Source of the DNA: Chryseobacterium piperi
GTDB lineage: Bacteria > Bacteroidota > Bacteroidia > Flavobacteriales > Weeksellaceae
Direction: 5' to 3'
DNA length: 64,000 nucleotides
Assembly (NCBI RefSeq): GCF_002285635.2
Contig: NZ_CP023049.2
Span: 3,410,001-3,474,000, forward strand
Shown: piece by piece, positions 54,873 through 63,522 of the stretch
Position numbering within the stretch: the stretch's first letter is position 1
Layout of the letters: the number at the start of each line of letters is the position of its first letter
Translations under genes and position numbers: made by a program
Notes under the pieces: model-generated
The model's database searches: none
The model's input: only the letters and a program-made list of their open reading frames with translations
What the model was told of the DNA's origin: nothing

Positions 54873-55094
54873 TTAAGCCAGATGTTTTTTAATAAAATAC
54901 TTCGTCCCCGCCTGTTCCTGGGTCAGAATTTGGGTTGACGGTAGGAGGTATATTATATAAGGATTTGATAAAGGAGCATTAGCTGACTGTGGCTGGCACC
55001 ATGGTTTAGGAATGGAGTAATAGAAAGTAAACTCTTTACGTTCTTCAAATTTCTCAATAGAGAACTTAGCTGATTTTTTGTTTGAATTTTTCAT
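54873..55094 (-). pseudogene. Candidate RiPP precursor peptide B, frameshifted copy
   Basis: The first 45 residues track peptide A: leader KFSIEKFEERKEFTFYY, then SIPKPWCQPQ with Trp32 kept and Cys moved from before to after it. After NPYI the frame slips in an A/T run (54945-54960) and runs out as YLLPSTQILTQ ... KKHLA. Shifting by two bases restores IPPTVNPNSDPGTGGDEVFY-stop (stop at 54889-54891), nearly identical to peptide A. So it is a recently frameshifted paralogue, or one varying by slippage. Confidence 0.7.
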
Positions 55095-55118
55095 AAAATT
55101 GTATTTATCGGTTAAAAA

Positions 55119-55913
55119 TTATAATGGTCTTGCAAGTATGTTAAGTTTGTCACTTTTACCATTTCCCCAAATCACGGTAAAATCTTCATTAGGTGAGTTT
55201 CTCGATGCAATGCCAGCACCTTTTAAAACAATGGTATAATTTCCCGCAGGTAGTACTGCTTCACAGGTAGGGTTGAGTCTAAATGTCTCCGTCATCGAGC
55301 TAGGGGTTCTATTTGAGTATGTGAAGCCATCAGTGATATAACTTGAGTTTAGTGTAATTCCACTCGATGCAGGTGCGTTTGTAAAAGAGATAATAGCAAC
55401 AAGAGCTTTGTTTTTGCCGTCCGTAATTGTTTCTCCTGATGGGCTTTGTATGGTGGCTGAAAGTATTGAAGATATATATATAACAGATCTTTGTTCAAGT
55501 GTAAAAGAGGTTGTTAGTAGATTGTCGGTAAGTTGATAAGTCTCATTTGCCTGGATATTTAATCTTGTAGGTGTGAGAATGGCGTCTTCACCAGGCTGTG
55601 TATATGTCCCACATATTTGCATACCTTTTTTTACTGATGTGTCACCATTATGGTCTACATACAAAGGGGAGGTTGTATTACTGCCTGTAAAAATATTGGG
55701 ATTATTATCTATATTGAGACCATCCACTCTAATTGTTGGCTTCGTGAGACTAATACCCGTGTTTCCAATATTGGAAGTAGAAATGCTGGAAACTCCACTT
55801 ACATGAAGTTTTTCTTTAGGGTTATTGGTCATGATTCCAAAATTTTCCTGTGAGAAAATATAAGGACTGGTTAATAAACCTAGTATATATAGTAATTTTG
55901 TATAATTGTTCAT
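55119..55913 (-). CDS. Exported protein, paralogue 3 of the peptide operon
   Basis: A 264-residue secreted protein with signal peptide (MNNYTKLLYILGLLTSPYIFSQ). The N-terminal segment (MTNNPKEKLHVSG ... KPTIRVDGLNIDNNPN) is shared with the next two genes upstream; the C-terminal 140 residues are beta-rich (YTIVLKGAGIASRN). No known domain. Its stop lies 24 bp before peptide gene B, and a decayed copy of its tail precedes peptide gene A, so it is physically tied to the peptide genes. Confidence 0.75.
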   Translation of the reverse strand: MNNYTKLLYILGLLTSPYIFSQENFGIMTNNPKEKLHVSGVSSISTSNIGNTGISLTKPTIRVDGLNIDNNPNIFTGSNTTSPLYVDHNGDTSVKKGMQICGTYTQPGEDAILTPTRLNIQANETYQLTDNLLTTSFTLEQRSVIYISSILSATIQSPSGETITDGKNKALVAIISFTNAPASSGITLNSSYITDGFTYSNRTPSSMTETFRLNPTCEAVLPAGNYTIVLKGAGIASRNSPNEDFTVIWGNGKSDKLNILARPL

Positions 55914-55943
55914 TGTTTAATAATTGTAATGGTTACCTTTAGA

Positions 55944-56720
55944 TTACTGTATAGGATAAGCTACTATGCTTATTGTGTCTGAGCCTTCTCCACATATAAT
56001 TCTCAATGATGTTTGCGTAGATTCAGTTTCTACAAAAAGATCAATATCCAAAGTATAATTACCTTGATAAAGAAATAAGGTATCATCGGAGGAGATATAT
56101 AAAACTCCTGACCCATCGATATTGTCTACTACATTATTGTATGTACGTAATGACTCTCCAAAGTAAGCATTTTGCTCTGTAGAAATTCCTGAAGGAGCTG
56201 TTGAGAATCTGAATCTTGTCCCCCAGAGTCTGCTGGAACCATCAGTAATTGCACTGCCATCAGTAGCCTTTAAAAAGCGGAAACTAGTTATAGAATTGAA
56301 TTTAATAAGGCAAGGAAAAGGAATGTCAAAATTGAAAGAGCGGATGGTTGAATTTGTTGAGGTTGTTTTCGGAGTTTGATTAATTATAATAGGAGATGGT
56401 ATATAATCTTTTTCTGAATTAAGAGTATTAATAGGATCAATGAATAAAAGAGGTATTGCTAAAGGATGAGATAAAACTAAATCCCCCTCATCAGTAACTG
56501 AGACTGGACATATATTATTTGCGAATTGATTGATGTTACTTAATCCGTCGACCCTTACGGTGGGCCTTACAATATTTACAGAAGTCTCTGGAATAGGGGT
56601 CGATGATGTCTTACCAGAAACATGAAGCGCCTTTTGGGGATTAGTGGTTGAAATTCCAACTTGAGCTAATGCAATGCTAGTATTAAGTATAGATAAACTT
56701 AAAAGTAATGCTTTTTTCAT
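55944..56720 (-). CDS. Exported protein, paralogue 2 of the peptide operon
   Basis: A 258-residue secreted protein (signal MKKALLLSLSILNTSIALAQ). It shows the same layout as its neighbours: VGISTTNPQKALHVSG, then RPTVRVDGLSNINQ, then a beta-rich C-terminal half with a conserved ITDGSSRLWGTRFRFSTAPS. The opening resembles the start of many Bacteroidota tail-fibre-like secreted proteins. Gaps to neighbours are 30 and 21 bp, so one transcript. Function unknown. Confidence 0.75.
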   Translation of the reverse strand: MKKALLLSLSILNTSIALAQVGISTTNPQKALHVSGKTSSTPIPETSVNIVRPTVRVDGLSNINQFANNICPVSVTDEGDLVLSHPLAIPLLFIDPINTLNSEKDYIPSPIIINQTPKTTSTNSTIRSFNFDIPFPCLIKFNSITSFRFLKATDGSAITDGSSRLWGTRFRFSTAPSGISTEQNAYFGESLRTYNNVVDNIDGSGVLYISSDDTLFLYQGNYTLDIDLFVETESTQTSLRIICGEGSDTISIVAYPIQ

Positions 56721-56741
56721 ATTTTGTGTGTTTATTGTTTT

Positions 56742-57464
56742 TTAATAGCTTACAGGAGTAATACTTATAAGCATCTGTTGTGTGTTCTGGCTTATACGAT
56801 TAATCGAAAAATTCATATTAGGGTCTTGTGAGTATCCATAAAGAACAAGTGTGTAATCACCTTTAGGTAGGTATAAATCTTTTTTGGGCTCAATATAAAA
56901 TGATCCGTCTAACTGAGCTCCTTCATTATTGGTACTGTGAGAAATGATACTCTGTCCAAAAGAAATATCGGTTGAAATGTTGGAAGGAGCTTGTGTTAAT
57001 TTGAAATAGCTTCCAAACAATCTGGCTTGCCCATTTTTTAACAATGTATTTGATGAAATCTGATTAGTTATTGACATTCCTATTCTCGCTTCCATATGAA
57101 CTATTGATGGAAATTCTAAAGTGAATGTTTTACTTGTTACAGGTTGTTCTGTAGCTCCTTTTATGTCAGTTTGGGGTAAGGGAGCCAACCTGTAAAATTG
57201 ATTGGTTAGAGAATTGTTTAGGATAACTAGATTTCCTTCAGAGTCAGAAAAGACTCTTTTTTTTGATAGGGAATTTTCATGAGCAGTATTATTTTGGCTA
57301 TTAAGTCCATCAATTCTGATAATGGGCTGTGATGTATCTTTTCCAAAACCAGATATGTGTAAATCTTGTTGTGGAAAAGATGTATTAATCCCTACCTGCG
57401 CATTAATCAATATGTTGAATAATATAAGTGATAATGCGACTAGTAATATTTTTTGATTTTTCAT
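56742..57464 (-). CDS. Exported protein, paralogue 1 of the peptide operon
   Basis: A 240-residue secreted protein (signal MKNQKILLVALSLILFNILINAQ), first gene of the operon. VGINTSFPQQDLHISG and QPIIRIDGLNSQNN repeat the shared N-terminal motifs, and KNGQARLFGSYFKLTQAPSN the shared C-terminal one. No catalytic motif is visible. It may be a surface partner, carrier or target of the peptide, but nothing in the sequence decides this. Confidence 0.75.
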   Translation of the reverse strand: MKNQKILLVALSLILFNILINAQVGINTSFPQQDLHISGFGKDTSQPIIRIDGLNSQNNTAHENSLSKKRVFSDSEGNLVILNNSLTNQFYRLAPLPQTDIKGATEQPVTSKTFTLEFPSIVHMEARIGMSITNQISSNTLLKNGQARLFGSYFKLTQAPSNISTDISFGQSIISHSTNNEGAQLDGSFYIEPKKDLYLPKGDYTLVLYGYSQDPNMNFSINRISQNTQQMLISITPVSY

Positions 57465-57505
57465 CTTTGCTTGTGATTTAGAATTTATTTCGTTGATTGA
57501 TAGAT

Positions 57506-57513
57506 CAAATGTA
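57506..57513 (-). promoter_or_regulatory. -7 box of the peptide operon
   Basis: TACATTTG on the minus strand, matching TAnnTTTG, 42 bp before the first gene. No -33 TTG at the expected distance. Confidence 0.45.
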
Positions 57514-57714
57514 TGTATTATTTTTTTAAATAATTATTAAAAAACTAGCTTTATATGGCATTAATTAAACTTAATTTATTTTTTTAATTTATTTTTTAAA
57601 CTATTACAGCTGTAATGTGTTTGTTGTTGATTTGTTTGTATTTTTTTTCATTTTTTCATTTTTAAATAATATTGATTAAAACAAAACATAAATAATCCAT
57701 TATTGATTAACTAT

Positions 57715-57742
57715 AACTTATAATTATTAATAATTATAAGTT
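57715..57742. repeat. 28-bp perfect palindrome
   Basis: Two 14-bp arms, AACTTATAATTATT and its exact complement, meet with no loop. It lies 250 bp upstream of the peptide operon start, so it could be an operator for a dimeric regulator. CTTATAATTATTAA from it recurs at 63455-63468. Confidence 0.7.
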
Positions 57743-58271
57743 GAAAATATCATTAAAAAAATACAATGTGTAGCATATAATATTTTTTTATTCTTTTTTG
57801 ATATTTTATGAATTTATTTTATATACATGCGTTGGGAAGTAGCTTAATATTTGGCGAATTTTTCTAGAGAGGCTTAATGATCAAAAGAGTTTATTATTTA
57901 TAAAAGATATAATTTTCAATTGATTGTTCTTGCTGGTGTTTTAAAATATAATGGGTTTTTAAAACTGAATATTTTTTAAAGAGAGTCTTATTTTATTTTC
58001 TCCAACTTAGATTTGGAGATGGGTGAAAGTATTTTTTGTTCCAATTTATATAATATACTGGACTACATTTTTTAACATTTGTCAATAGGCTGATTAGATG
58101 AGAAAGGAATGAAATAGAGATCGTTAATATATATTTTTGAAGACTTTGATAAATAGTGAAGCTGGTCTAGGTTAGGAAATAAAAAGTCTTAGGAAATTAT
58201 TTTATCTTTTTTAGATTGAAGTCTTTCTGAATCAGAAAACTAAAGGAGTTTTAAATTGAATTAATAATTCA

Positions 58272-58279
58272 TATCTTTG
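58272..58279 (+). promoter_or_regulatory. -7 box of prfA
   Basis: TATCTTTG, 19 bp before the prfA start; a weak TTG lies 13 nt upstream. Confidence 0.5.
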
Positions 58280-58298
58280 CACCCACAAAATTTCTATA

Positions 58299-59384
58299 AT
58301 GTCTAAGTCGTTAATTCCAAAATTAGAAGCTATAAAGCAAAGATATAATGAGGTTGCGGACCTTATTATCCAGCCTGATGTTATTTCAGATCAGAAAAGA
58401 TACTCTTCTCTGAATAAAGAATATAGCGATTTGGGAAAGATTGTCAAAGTTTACGATCAATACAAATCTGCTCTGGATGCCATTCAGGAATCTGATGAGA
58501 TCATTGCTGATGGTTCGGACAGAGACCTGGTAGATTTGGCAAAAGAAGAGAAGTTAGAAGCACAGGGTAAGATTCCCGGATTAGAGGAAGAACTAAAAGT
58601 ATTGTTAATTCCGAAAGATCCTGCTGATGATAAAAATATTATTGTAGAATTACGTGCCGGAACAGGAGGTGATGAAGCCGCAATTTTTGTAGAAGATATC
58701 TATAGAATGTATTCTATGTACTTTAAAACGAAAGGCTGGAGACACGAAATTACTGATTCTAATGAAGCTGCAAAGGGATATAAGGAACTGATCATGAAGG
58801 TGGAAGGTGAAGGCGTGTATGGGATCATGAAGTTCGAATCCGGAGTTCACCGTGTACAGCGTGTTCCTGAAACTGAATCTCAGGGAAGAGTTCATACTTC
58901 TGCAATTACAATTGCTGTTTTACCCGAAGCTGAAGAAGTAGATTTCGAATTAAATCCTGCGGATATCGAAATGCAGACTTCACGCTCAGGTGGAGCTGGA
59001 GGACAGAACGTAAACAAGGTTGAAACTAAAGTTCAATTGACACACAAGCCATCAGGATTAGTTGTGGTATGTCAACAGGCTCGTTCTCAGTTGGCTAACC
59101 GTGAATTGGCGATGGAAATGCTAAGAACGAAACTATACGATATCGAATTGCAAAAAGTTCAGGGTGATATTGCCGCACAACGTAAATCAATGGTATCTAC
59201 CGGAGACCGTTCTGCAAAGATTAAAACCTATAATTATCCACAAGGAAGAGTCACAGATCACAGGATTAATAAATCGATGTATAATCTGGATGCTTATATG
59301 AATGGGGATATTTCTGAGATGATTGACGCCGTAATTATGGCTGAAAATGCAGAAAAAATGAAAGGAGAAGAAGATAATTATTAA
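58299..59384 (+). CDS. prfA: Peptide chain release factor 1
   Basis: A 361-residue release factor that reads UAA and UAG. The catalytic GGQ is in [14 protein letters not shown], and the codon-recognition tripeptide is PET within [16 protein letters not shown], where E. coli RF1 has PAT; PxT is the RF1 pattern. Length is normal. The gene is a core function sitting between the two IS copies, so the bracketed segment is not wholly accessory. Confidence 0.97.
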   Translation: MSKSLIPKLEAIKQRYNEVADLIIQPDVISDQKRYSSLNKEYSDLGKIVKVYDQYKSALDAIQESDEIIADGSDRDLVDLAKEEKLEAQGKIPGLEEELKVLLIPKDPADDKNIIVELRAGTGGDEAAIFVEDIYRMYSMYFKTKGWRHEITDSNEAAKGYKELIMKVEGEGVYGIMKFESGVHRVQRVPETESQGRVHTSAITIAVLPEAEEVDFELNPADIEMQTSRSGGAGGQNVNKVETKVQLTHKPSGLVVVCQQARSQLANRELAMEMLRTKLYDIELQKVQGDIAAQRKSMVSTGDRSAKIKTYNYPQGRVTDHRINKSMYNLDAYMNGDISEMIDAVIMAENAEKMKGEEDNY

Positions 59385-59402
59385 GATTCTTAAAATAAAT
59401 AT

Positions 59403-59433
59403 AAAAAGCCTCTGATTTTTTAGAGGCTTTTTT
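59403..59433 (+). terminator. prfA terminator
   Basis: Stem AAAAAGCCTCT / AGAGGCTTTTT with an 8-nt loop and T-run. Confidence 0.9.
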
Positions 59434-59477
59434 ATTTTTAATGCTCAAATTCAACATATCAAAACAAAATATAAACT

Positions 59478-60149
59478 ATGAAAAATTACAAGACTATTTT
59501 ATTTTTACTATTAGCACTCTTCGGTCATGCTTTTAAGGCTCAGGAAGTCAATAAGCCCGCGGAAGTTTTTGGTTTTTATTTTAATACTTTTATTAAATAT
59601 GATCATGCTGCCCTTGTAAACCTAAATAATTACTTAAGACCAACGGTTGAAGGTAAAGACGCTTATCAAATAAACTTTCAGGAATCATCGGAACAAATGA
59701 TAAAAGTTAGTACAGATAGTTTTTTATCAATGTTCCCAGCCAATACAGCGAGTGCGTGTAAAGTGGAGGCAGAAAATTATTTCAGGGCGTTATCTGATAA
59801 CTTTAAACAAGGAAAGCTATCAGTGAAGGAAGTCAAACTGGTTCAGAATGAATATGTACAAGATCAGAAAATTGCGAACATAGCCTATTCTGTGAGCTTT
59901 AAGGTTCCCTCTAAGTTACCAGATCTGCCCTTGTCGGATCCTAAAAAGGTAAAGAGTGACGAATTGAAAAAGTATCTGGCTGAAAGTACCGAAAAATTTA
60001 AGAATGCTGACAAAATAGTAACCACAGAACAGGAATTTAGTTTATATGAGCTTAAGGAAGGAACAAAGATTTATTATTGGAATGGAAGTCCCGATAAAAT
60101 TGTTTCAACACTTACAGACTTCTATTTTGAAAATTTTGGTGGAAAATAA
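59478..60149 (+). CDS. Secreted protein of unknown function
   Basis: A 223-residue protein with signal peptide (MKNYKTILFLLLALFGHAFKAQ), otherwise soluble and Lys-rich, with no recognised domain. It stands between two terminators, so it is a single-gene unit. Low-complexity Lys/Asp stretches near residues 150-170 are the only notable feature. Confidence 0.75.
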   Translation: MKNYKTILFLLLALFGHAFKAQEVNKPAEVFGFYFNTFIKYDHAALVNLNNYLRPTVEGKDAYQINFQESSEQMIKVSTDSFLSMFPANTASACKVEAENYFRALSDNFKQGKLSVKEVKLVQNEYVQDQKIANIAYSVSFKVPSKLPDLPLSDPKKVKSDELKKYLAESTEKFKNADKIVTTEQEFSLYELKEGTKIYYWNGSPDKIVSTLTDFYFENFGGK

Positions 60150-60180
60150 TAAATATTGTATAACATTGATTGTTATAAAG

Positions 60181-60208
60181 AACCTTCGTTTTTCGGAGGT
60201 TTTTTTTA
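60181..60208 (+). terminator. Terminator before the prolyl oligopeptidase gene
   Basis: Stem AACCTTCG / CGGAGGTT (one G-U pair) around TTTTT, with an eight-T run. Confidence 0.8.
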
Positions 60209-60223
60209 TTTAAAGAGATTATG

Positions 60224-60231
60224 TATTTTTG
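60224..60231 (+). promoter_or_regulatory. -7 box of the prolyl oligopeptidase gene
   Basis: TATTTTTG, 15 bp before the chosen ATG. Confidence 0.5.
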
Positions 60232-60246
60232 ATAAAATCCTTCGAA

Positions 60247-62355
60247 ATGAATTTTAAACCTATTTTATTAACGGCTGGAGTTTTGTTTTCAGCATCTTTT
60301 TATTCACAAAAAATGAATTATCCTAAAGCATTAAAAGGGAATCAGACAGATACTTATTTCGGAACTGCAGTAGCAGATCCGTTCAGAGATTTGGAAAATG
60401 ATTCAGAACCTACTAAAAAATGGGTAGATGAAGAGGTGGCTTTTAGCCAGGATTATCTCTCAAAAATCCCTTTCAGGGAAAAAATCAAAAGCCAGCTAAA
60501 GGATATTTGGAATTATAAAAAGATCTCAGCTCCTTTTAAAGAAGGGGAGTATACCTATTATTCTAAAAATGATGGTTTACAGGCACAATCCGTTTTATAC
60601 AGAACCAATAATAAAACAAAGGCTACAGAAGTATTTCTGGACCCGAATAAATTTTCAGAAAAGGGAACTACTTCACTTTCTCAGCTTTCATTTAATAAAA
60701 AAGGAAACTTAGCGGCCTATTCTATTTCGGAAGGCGGAAGTGACTGGAATAAAATCATTATTCTTGATGCGATCACTAAGAAGCAAATCGATGAAACATT
60801 AGTTGATGTGAAATTCAGTGGGATTTCATGGCAGGGAGATGAAGGCTTCTATTATTCAAGCTACGATAAACCGAAAGAAGGGACTGTGCTTTCAGGAATG
60901 ACAGATAAACATAAGGTTTACTTTCATAAATTGGGGACAAAACAATCTGAAGATCAGTTAATCTTTGGGGGTGAAAAAACACCAAGAAGATATTTAGGAG
61001 CTGGTGTTTCTGAAGATCAGCGTTACCTTATTATTTCTGCCGCTAACGCTACTAATGGGAATGAATTATATATCAAAGATCTAAAGAATGGAGGAGACTT
61101 TATTCAGATTAATAAAGGATTTGATATCAACGCCCGTATAGTAGACACAGAAGGAGATGATCTTTTTATTTTTACAGATAAGGATGCTCCGAATATGCGT
61201 TTGGTGAAAACAAGTATCAAAAACCCTTCTCCTGAGAGTTGGAAAGATGTTATTCCTGAGACGAAAAATGTATTAGGAATTTCTTCAGGCGGAGGTTATT
61301 TCTTTGCCACTTATATGGTTGATGCTATCGACCAGGTAAAGCAATATGACAAAACAGCAAAACTGATCAGGGAAATTTCACTTCCTGGAAAAGGGAATAT
61401 TTCCGGTTTTGGAGGAAAAGAAAAGGAGAAAGAGCTTTATTTTTCTTTTACCAATTATATTACTCCGGGGACCATCTATAAATTCAATGCAGACTCCGGT
61501 CAGTCAGAAGTATATCAAAAGCCGAAAGTAAAATTTAATCCTGAAGATTATATTTCAGAACAGGTATTTTATACATCAAAAGACGGAACTAAAATTCCGA
61601 TGATGATCAATTATAAAAAAGGAACAAAACTGAATGGTAAGAATCCAACTATTCTTTATTCTTACGGAGGCTTTAACATCAGTCTGCAACCTGCCTTCTC
61701 TGTTGTCAATGCAATATGGATGGAGAATGGTGGTATTTATGCTGTTCCGAATATCCGTGGTGGAGGTGAGTATGGTAAGAAATGGCACGATGCAGGAACT
61801 AAAATGCAGAAGAAAAATGTGTTTAATGATTTCATTGCTGCGGGAGAGTATTTACAAAGTAAAGGATATACTTCAAAAGAGTACATGGCACTTTCTGGGA
61901 GATCAAATGGAGGGTTGCTTGTTGGGGCTACCATGACGATGAGACCTGATTTGGCGAAAGTTGCATTTCCGGGTGTAGGGGTACTGGATATGTTGAGGTA
62001 CAACAAGTTTACAGCAGGAGCTGGTTGGTCTTATGATTATGGTACTGCGGAAGACAATAAGGAAATGTTTGAATACCTAAAATCTTATTCGCCTGTACAT
62101 AATGTAAAATCTGGAACATGTTACCCATCTACGATGATTATTACCAGTGATCATGACGATAGGGTAGTTCCTGCACATTCATTTAAGTTTGGAGCAGAGC
62201 TACAGGAAAAGCAAGCTTGTAAAAATCCTATTCTACTAAGAATTGAGAAAAATGCCGGACATGGTGCCGGAAGATCAACGGAGCAGGTTATTGGAGAAAA
62301 TGCTGATTTACTCTCTTTTGCTCTTTTCGAAATGGGGATTAAAAACATTAAATAA
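60247..62355 (+). CDS. Prolyl oligopeptidase (S9 family), exported
   Basis: A 702-residue serine peptidase that cuts after Pro in short peptides. ATG 60247 (MNFKPILLTAGVLFSASFYSQ) gives a signal peptide; the frame otherwise opens at TTG 60229. A seven-bladed propeller (about 90-430) gates the alpha/beta-hydrolase domain, whose triad is Ser in LSGRSNGGLL, Asp in TSDHDDRVVPAHSF and His in KNAGHGAGRST. It is periplasmic or secreted. The neighbouring peptide operon encodes Pro-rich cores, but nothing ties this enzyme to them. Confidence 0.93.
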   Translation: MNFKPILLTAGVLFSASFYSQKMNYPKALKGNQTDTYFGTAVADPFRDLENDSEPTKKWVDEEVAFSQDYLSKIPFREKIKSQLKDIWNYKKISAPFKEGEYTYYSKNDGLQAQSVLYRTNNKTKATEVFLDPNKFSEKGTTSLSQLSFNKKGNLAAYSISEGGSDWNKIIILDAITKKQIDETLVDVKFSGISWQGDEGFYYSSYDKPKEGTVLSGMTDKHKVYFHKLGTKQSEDQLIFGGEKTPRRYLGAGVSEDQRYLIISAANATNGNELYIKDLKNGGDFIQINKGFDINARIVDTEGDDLFIFTDKDAPNMRLVKTSIKNPSPESWKDVIPETKNVLGISSGGGYFFATYMVDAIDQVKQYDKTAKLIREISLPGKGNISGFGGKEKEKELYFSFTNYITPGTIYKFNADSGQSEVYQKPKVKFNPEDYISEQVFYTSKDGTKIPMMINYKKGTKLNGKNPTILYSYGGFNISLQPAFSVVNAIWMENGGIYAVPNIRGGGEYGKKWHDAGTKMQKKNVFNDFIAAGEYLQSKGYTSKEYMALSGRSNGGLLVGATMTMRPDLAKVAFPGVGVLDMLRYNKFTAGAGWSYDYGTAEDNKEMFEYLKSYSPVHNVKSGTCYPSTMIITSDHDDRVVPAHSFKFGAELQEKQACKNPILLRIEKNAGHGAGRSTEQVIGENADLLSFALFEMGIKNIK

Positions 62356-62373
62356 TTCACCTAATGGAGTTTA

Positions 62374-62411
62374 AAAACGGCCGGCTCTATTAGAGTTGGC
62401 CGTTTTTTTTG
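62374..62411 (+). terminator. Terminator of the prolyl oligopeptidase gene
   Basis: Long stem AAAACGGCCGGCTCT / AGAGTTGGCCGTTTT with a short loop and eight T's. Confidence 0.9.
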
Positions 62412-62506
62412 ATCATCACTTTCCCTGGCTTATGTGGATCTATGGCTATCAAGTGCTTTCTTGTATTTTGGTTTATTAATTTCATAATTATTTAAATAAT
62501 GATTAA

Positions 62507-63365
62507 GAGTCTGTTTAAATTTTATTCAGTAATAATTTTATGGCGGATAATTTGACCATGTTTTCAGAGGATTCCATTAAGAGTTCATAATTTCTGCATA
62601 ATCTTCTATCGTTATCAAACCAAGCAAATGTACGCTCTATAATCCATCGTTTATGAATTGGCTCAAACCCTTTTACTTTTTTGTCACTCCGCATTACGAT
62701 CTGAATGATATAATTAAACTTAATTCTTATTTCCTCAATAATCTCTCCTCTATAACCTCCGTCCGCCAGGATTACCTGAAGCGGAATTAGTAAATATCGC
62801 AGTGTTTTGATCAGTAACAATGCAGCCTTACTGTCATGAACATTGGCTACACTTACCATTACGGCTAACAAAAAACCATTTTTGTCTACCACAACGTGTC
62901 TCTTGATTCCTTTTATTTTTTTACCTCCGTCAAAGCCATTGAGTGAACGGTTATTTCCCCAACGAACACTTTGACTGTCAATAATTCCTAAACTTGCCTG
63001 CGCTTTCTGACCCCTGTTTCGTCGTACTTCCTCTCTCAATTTTGATAATAATAAATCGAAAATCTCCAGATTTGACCATTTTGAATAATAGTAATAAACC
63101 AATTGCCATTTGGGAAAATCATGAGGTAAAAGTCTCCATTGACAGCCTGTTTTTACTAAATAACTGATAGCATTCCAAATGACAACCAAATCATATTTTC
63201 GTTTTCTGTCATCAAAATCTAATGCTTTTTTTATAAATTGCCACTGAGTTTGGGTTAAGTCCGTTGGATACATTGATGTTTTTTTCTTTTGCAACTCTAA
63301 AATGACAATTTTTATGCAACTTTTAACCCTTACTATTTTTTATTATTACTTTTTTAAACAGGCTC
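62507..63365 (-). mobile_element. IS5-family insertion sequence, copy 2 (859 bp, inverted)
   Basis: Same length and ends as copy 1, in the opposite orientation, with TAA on both sides (62504-62506 and 63366-63368). It is inserted between genes, after the oligopeptidase terminator. At least two bases differ from copy 1 (at 62833 and 63262). Confidence 0.95.
62515..63273 (-). CDS. IS5-family transposase, copy 2
   Basis: A 252-residue intact DDE transposase (start ATG 63273), identical to copy 1 except NVHDSK in place of NVHESK. All three catalytic acids are present. The near-identity implies recent transposition of one copy from the other or from a third. Confidence 0.96.
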   Translation of the reverse strand: MYPTDLTQTQWQFIKKALDFDDRKRKYDLVVIWNAISYLVKTGCQWRLLPHDFPKWQLVYYYYSKWSNLEIFDLLLSKLREEVRRNRGQKAQASLGIIDSQSVRWGNNRSLNGFDGGKKIKGIKRHVVVDKNGFLLAVMVSVANVHDSKAALLLIKTLRYLLIPLQVILADGGYRGEIIEEIRIKFNYIIQIVMRSDKKVKGFEPIHKRWIIERTFAWFDNDRRLCRNYELLMESSENMVKLSAIKLLLNKI

Positions 63366-63465
63366 TAAATTATTATTATGTTAAATTGAAAACGAAAATT
63401 TTACAAAAATTGCATATCTGTTGAAAATTATAAGTTGTTTTTGGTTTGTTTTTGCTTATAATTAT

Positions 63466-63473
63466 TAAATTTG
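63466..63473 (+). promoter_or_regulatory. -7 box of the metalloprotease-like gene
   Basis: TAAATTTG, 49 bp before the start codon, with TTTG 17 nt upstream. The TAnnTTTG box abuts a CTTATAATT / AATTATAAG inverted repeat (63426-63463). Confidence 0.55.
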
Positions 63474-63522
63474 TCTCTAATGATTTAAACTTATTAATGC
63501 TAATTATTACATTATTGAATTT

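Larger units (their letters stand above)
57465..58298. other. 834-bp very A+T-rich intergenic region
   Basis: No convincing gene in any frame. It separates the divergent peptide operon and prfA. It holds a -7 box for the operon near 57506, a 28-bp perfect palindrome at 57715-57742 and a -7 box for prfA at 58272. Its size and composition, far from the rest of the window, suggest foreign or regulatory DNA. Confidence 0.7.

Noticed and set aside
52422..55094. Lanthipeptide, lasso peptide or grasp-type cluster
   Set aside because: No LanB/LanC/LanM, asparagine-synthase-like, ATP-grasp or radical-SAM gene is present, and the cores lack Ser/Thr-Cys spacing.
55119..57464. Prophage tail-fibre genes
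   Set aside because: The NPQ-LHVSG opening recalls tail-fibre proteins, but all three have signal peptides and no other phage gene is near.
51575..63365. Composite transposon carrying the peptide operon
   Set aside because: The segment includes prfA, a core gene, and each IS has its own TAA duplication, so the two copies inserted separately.
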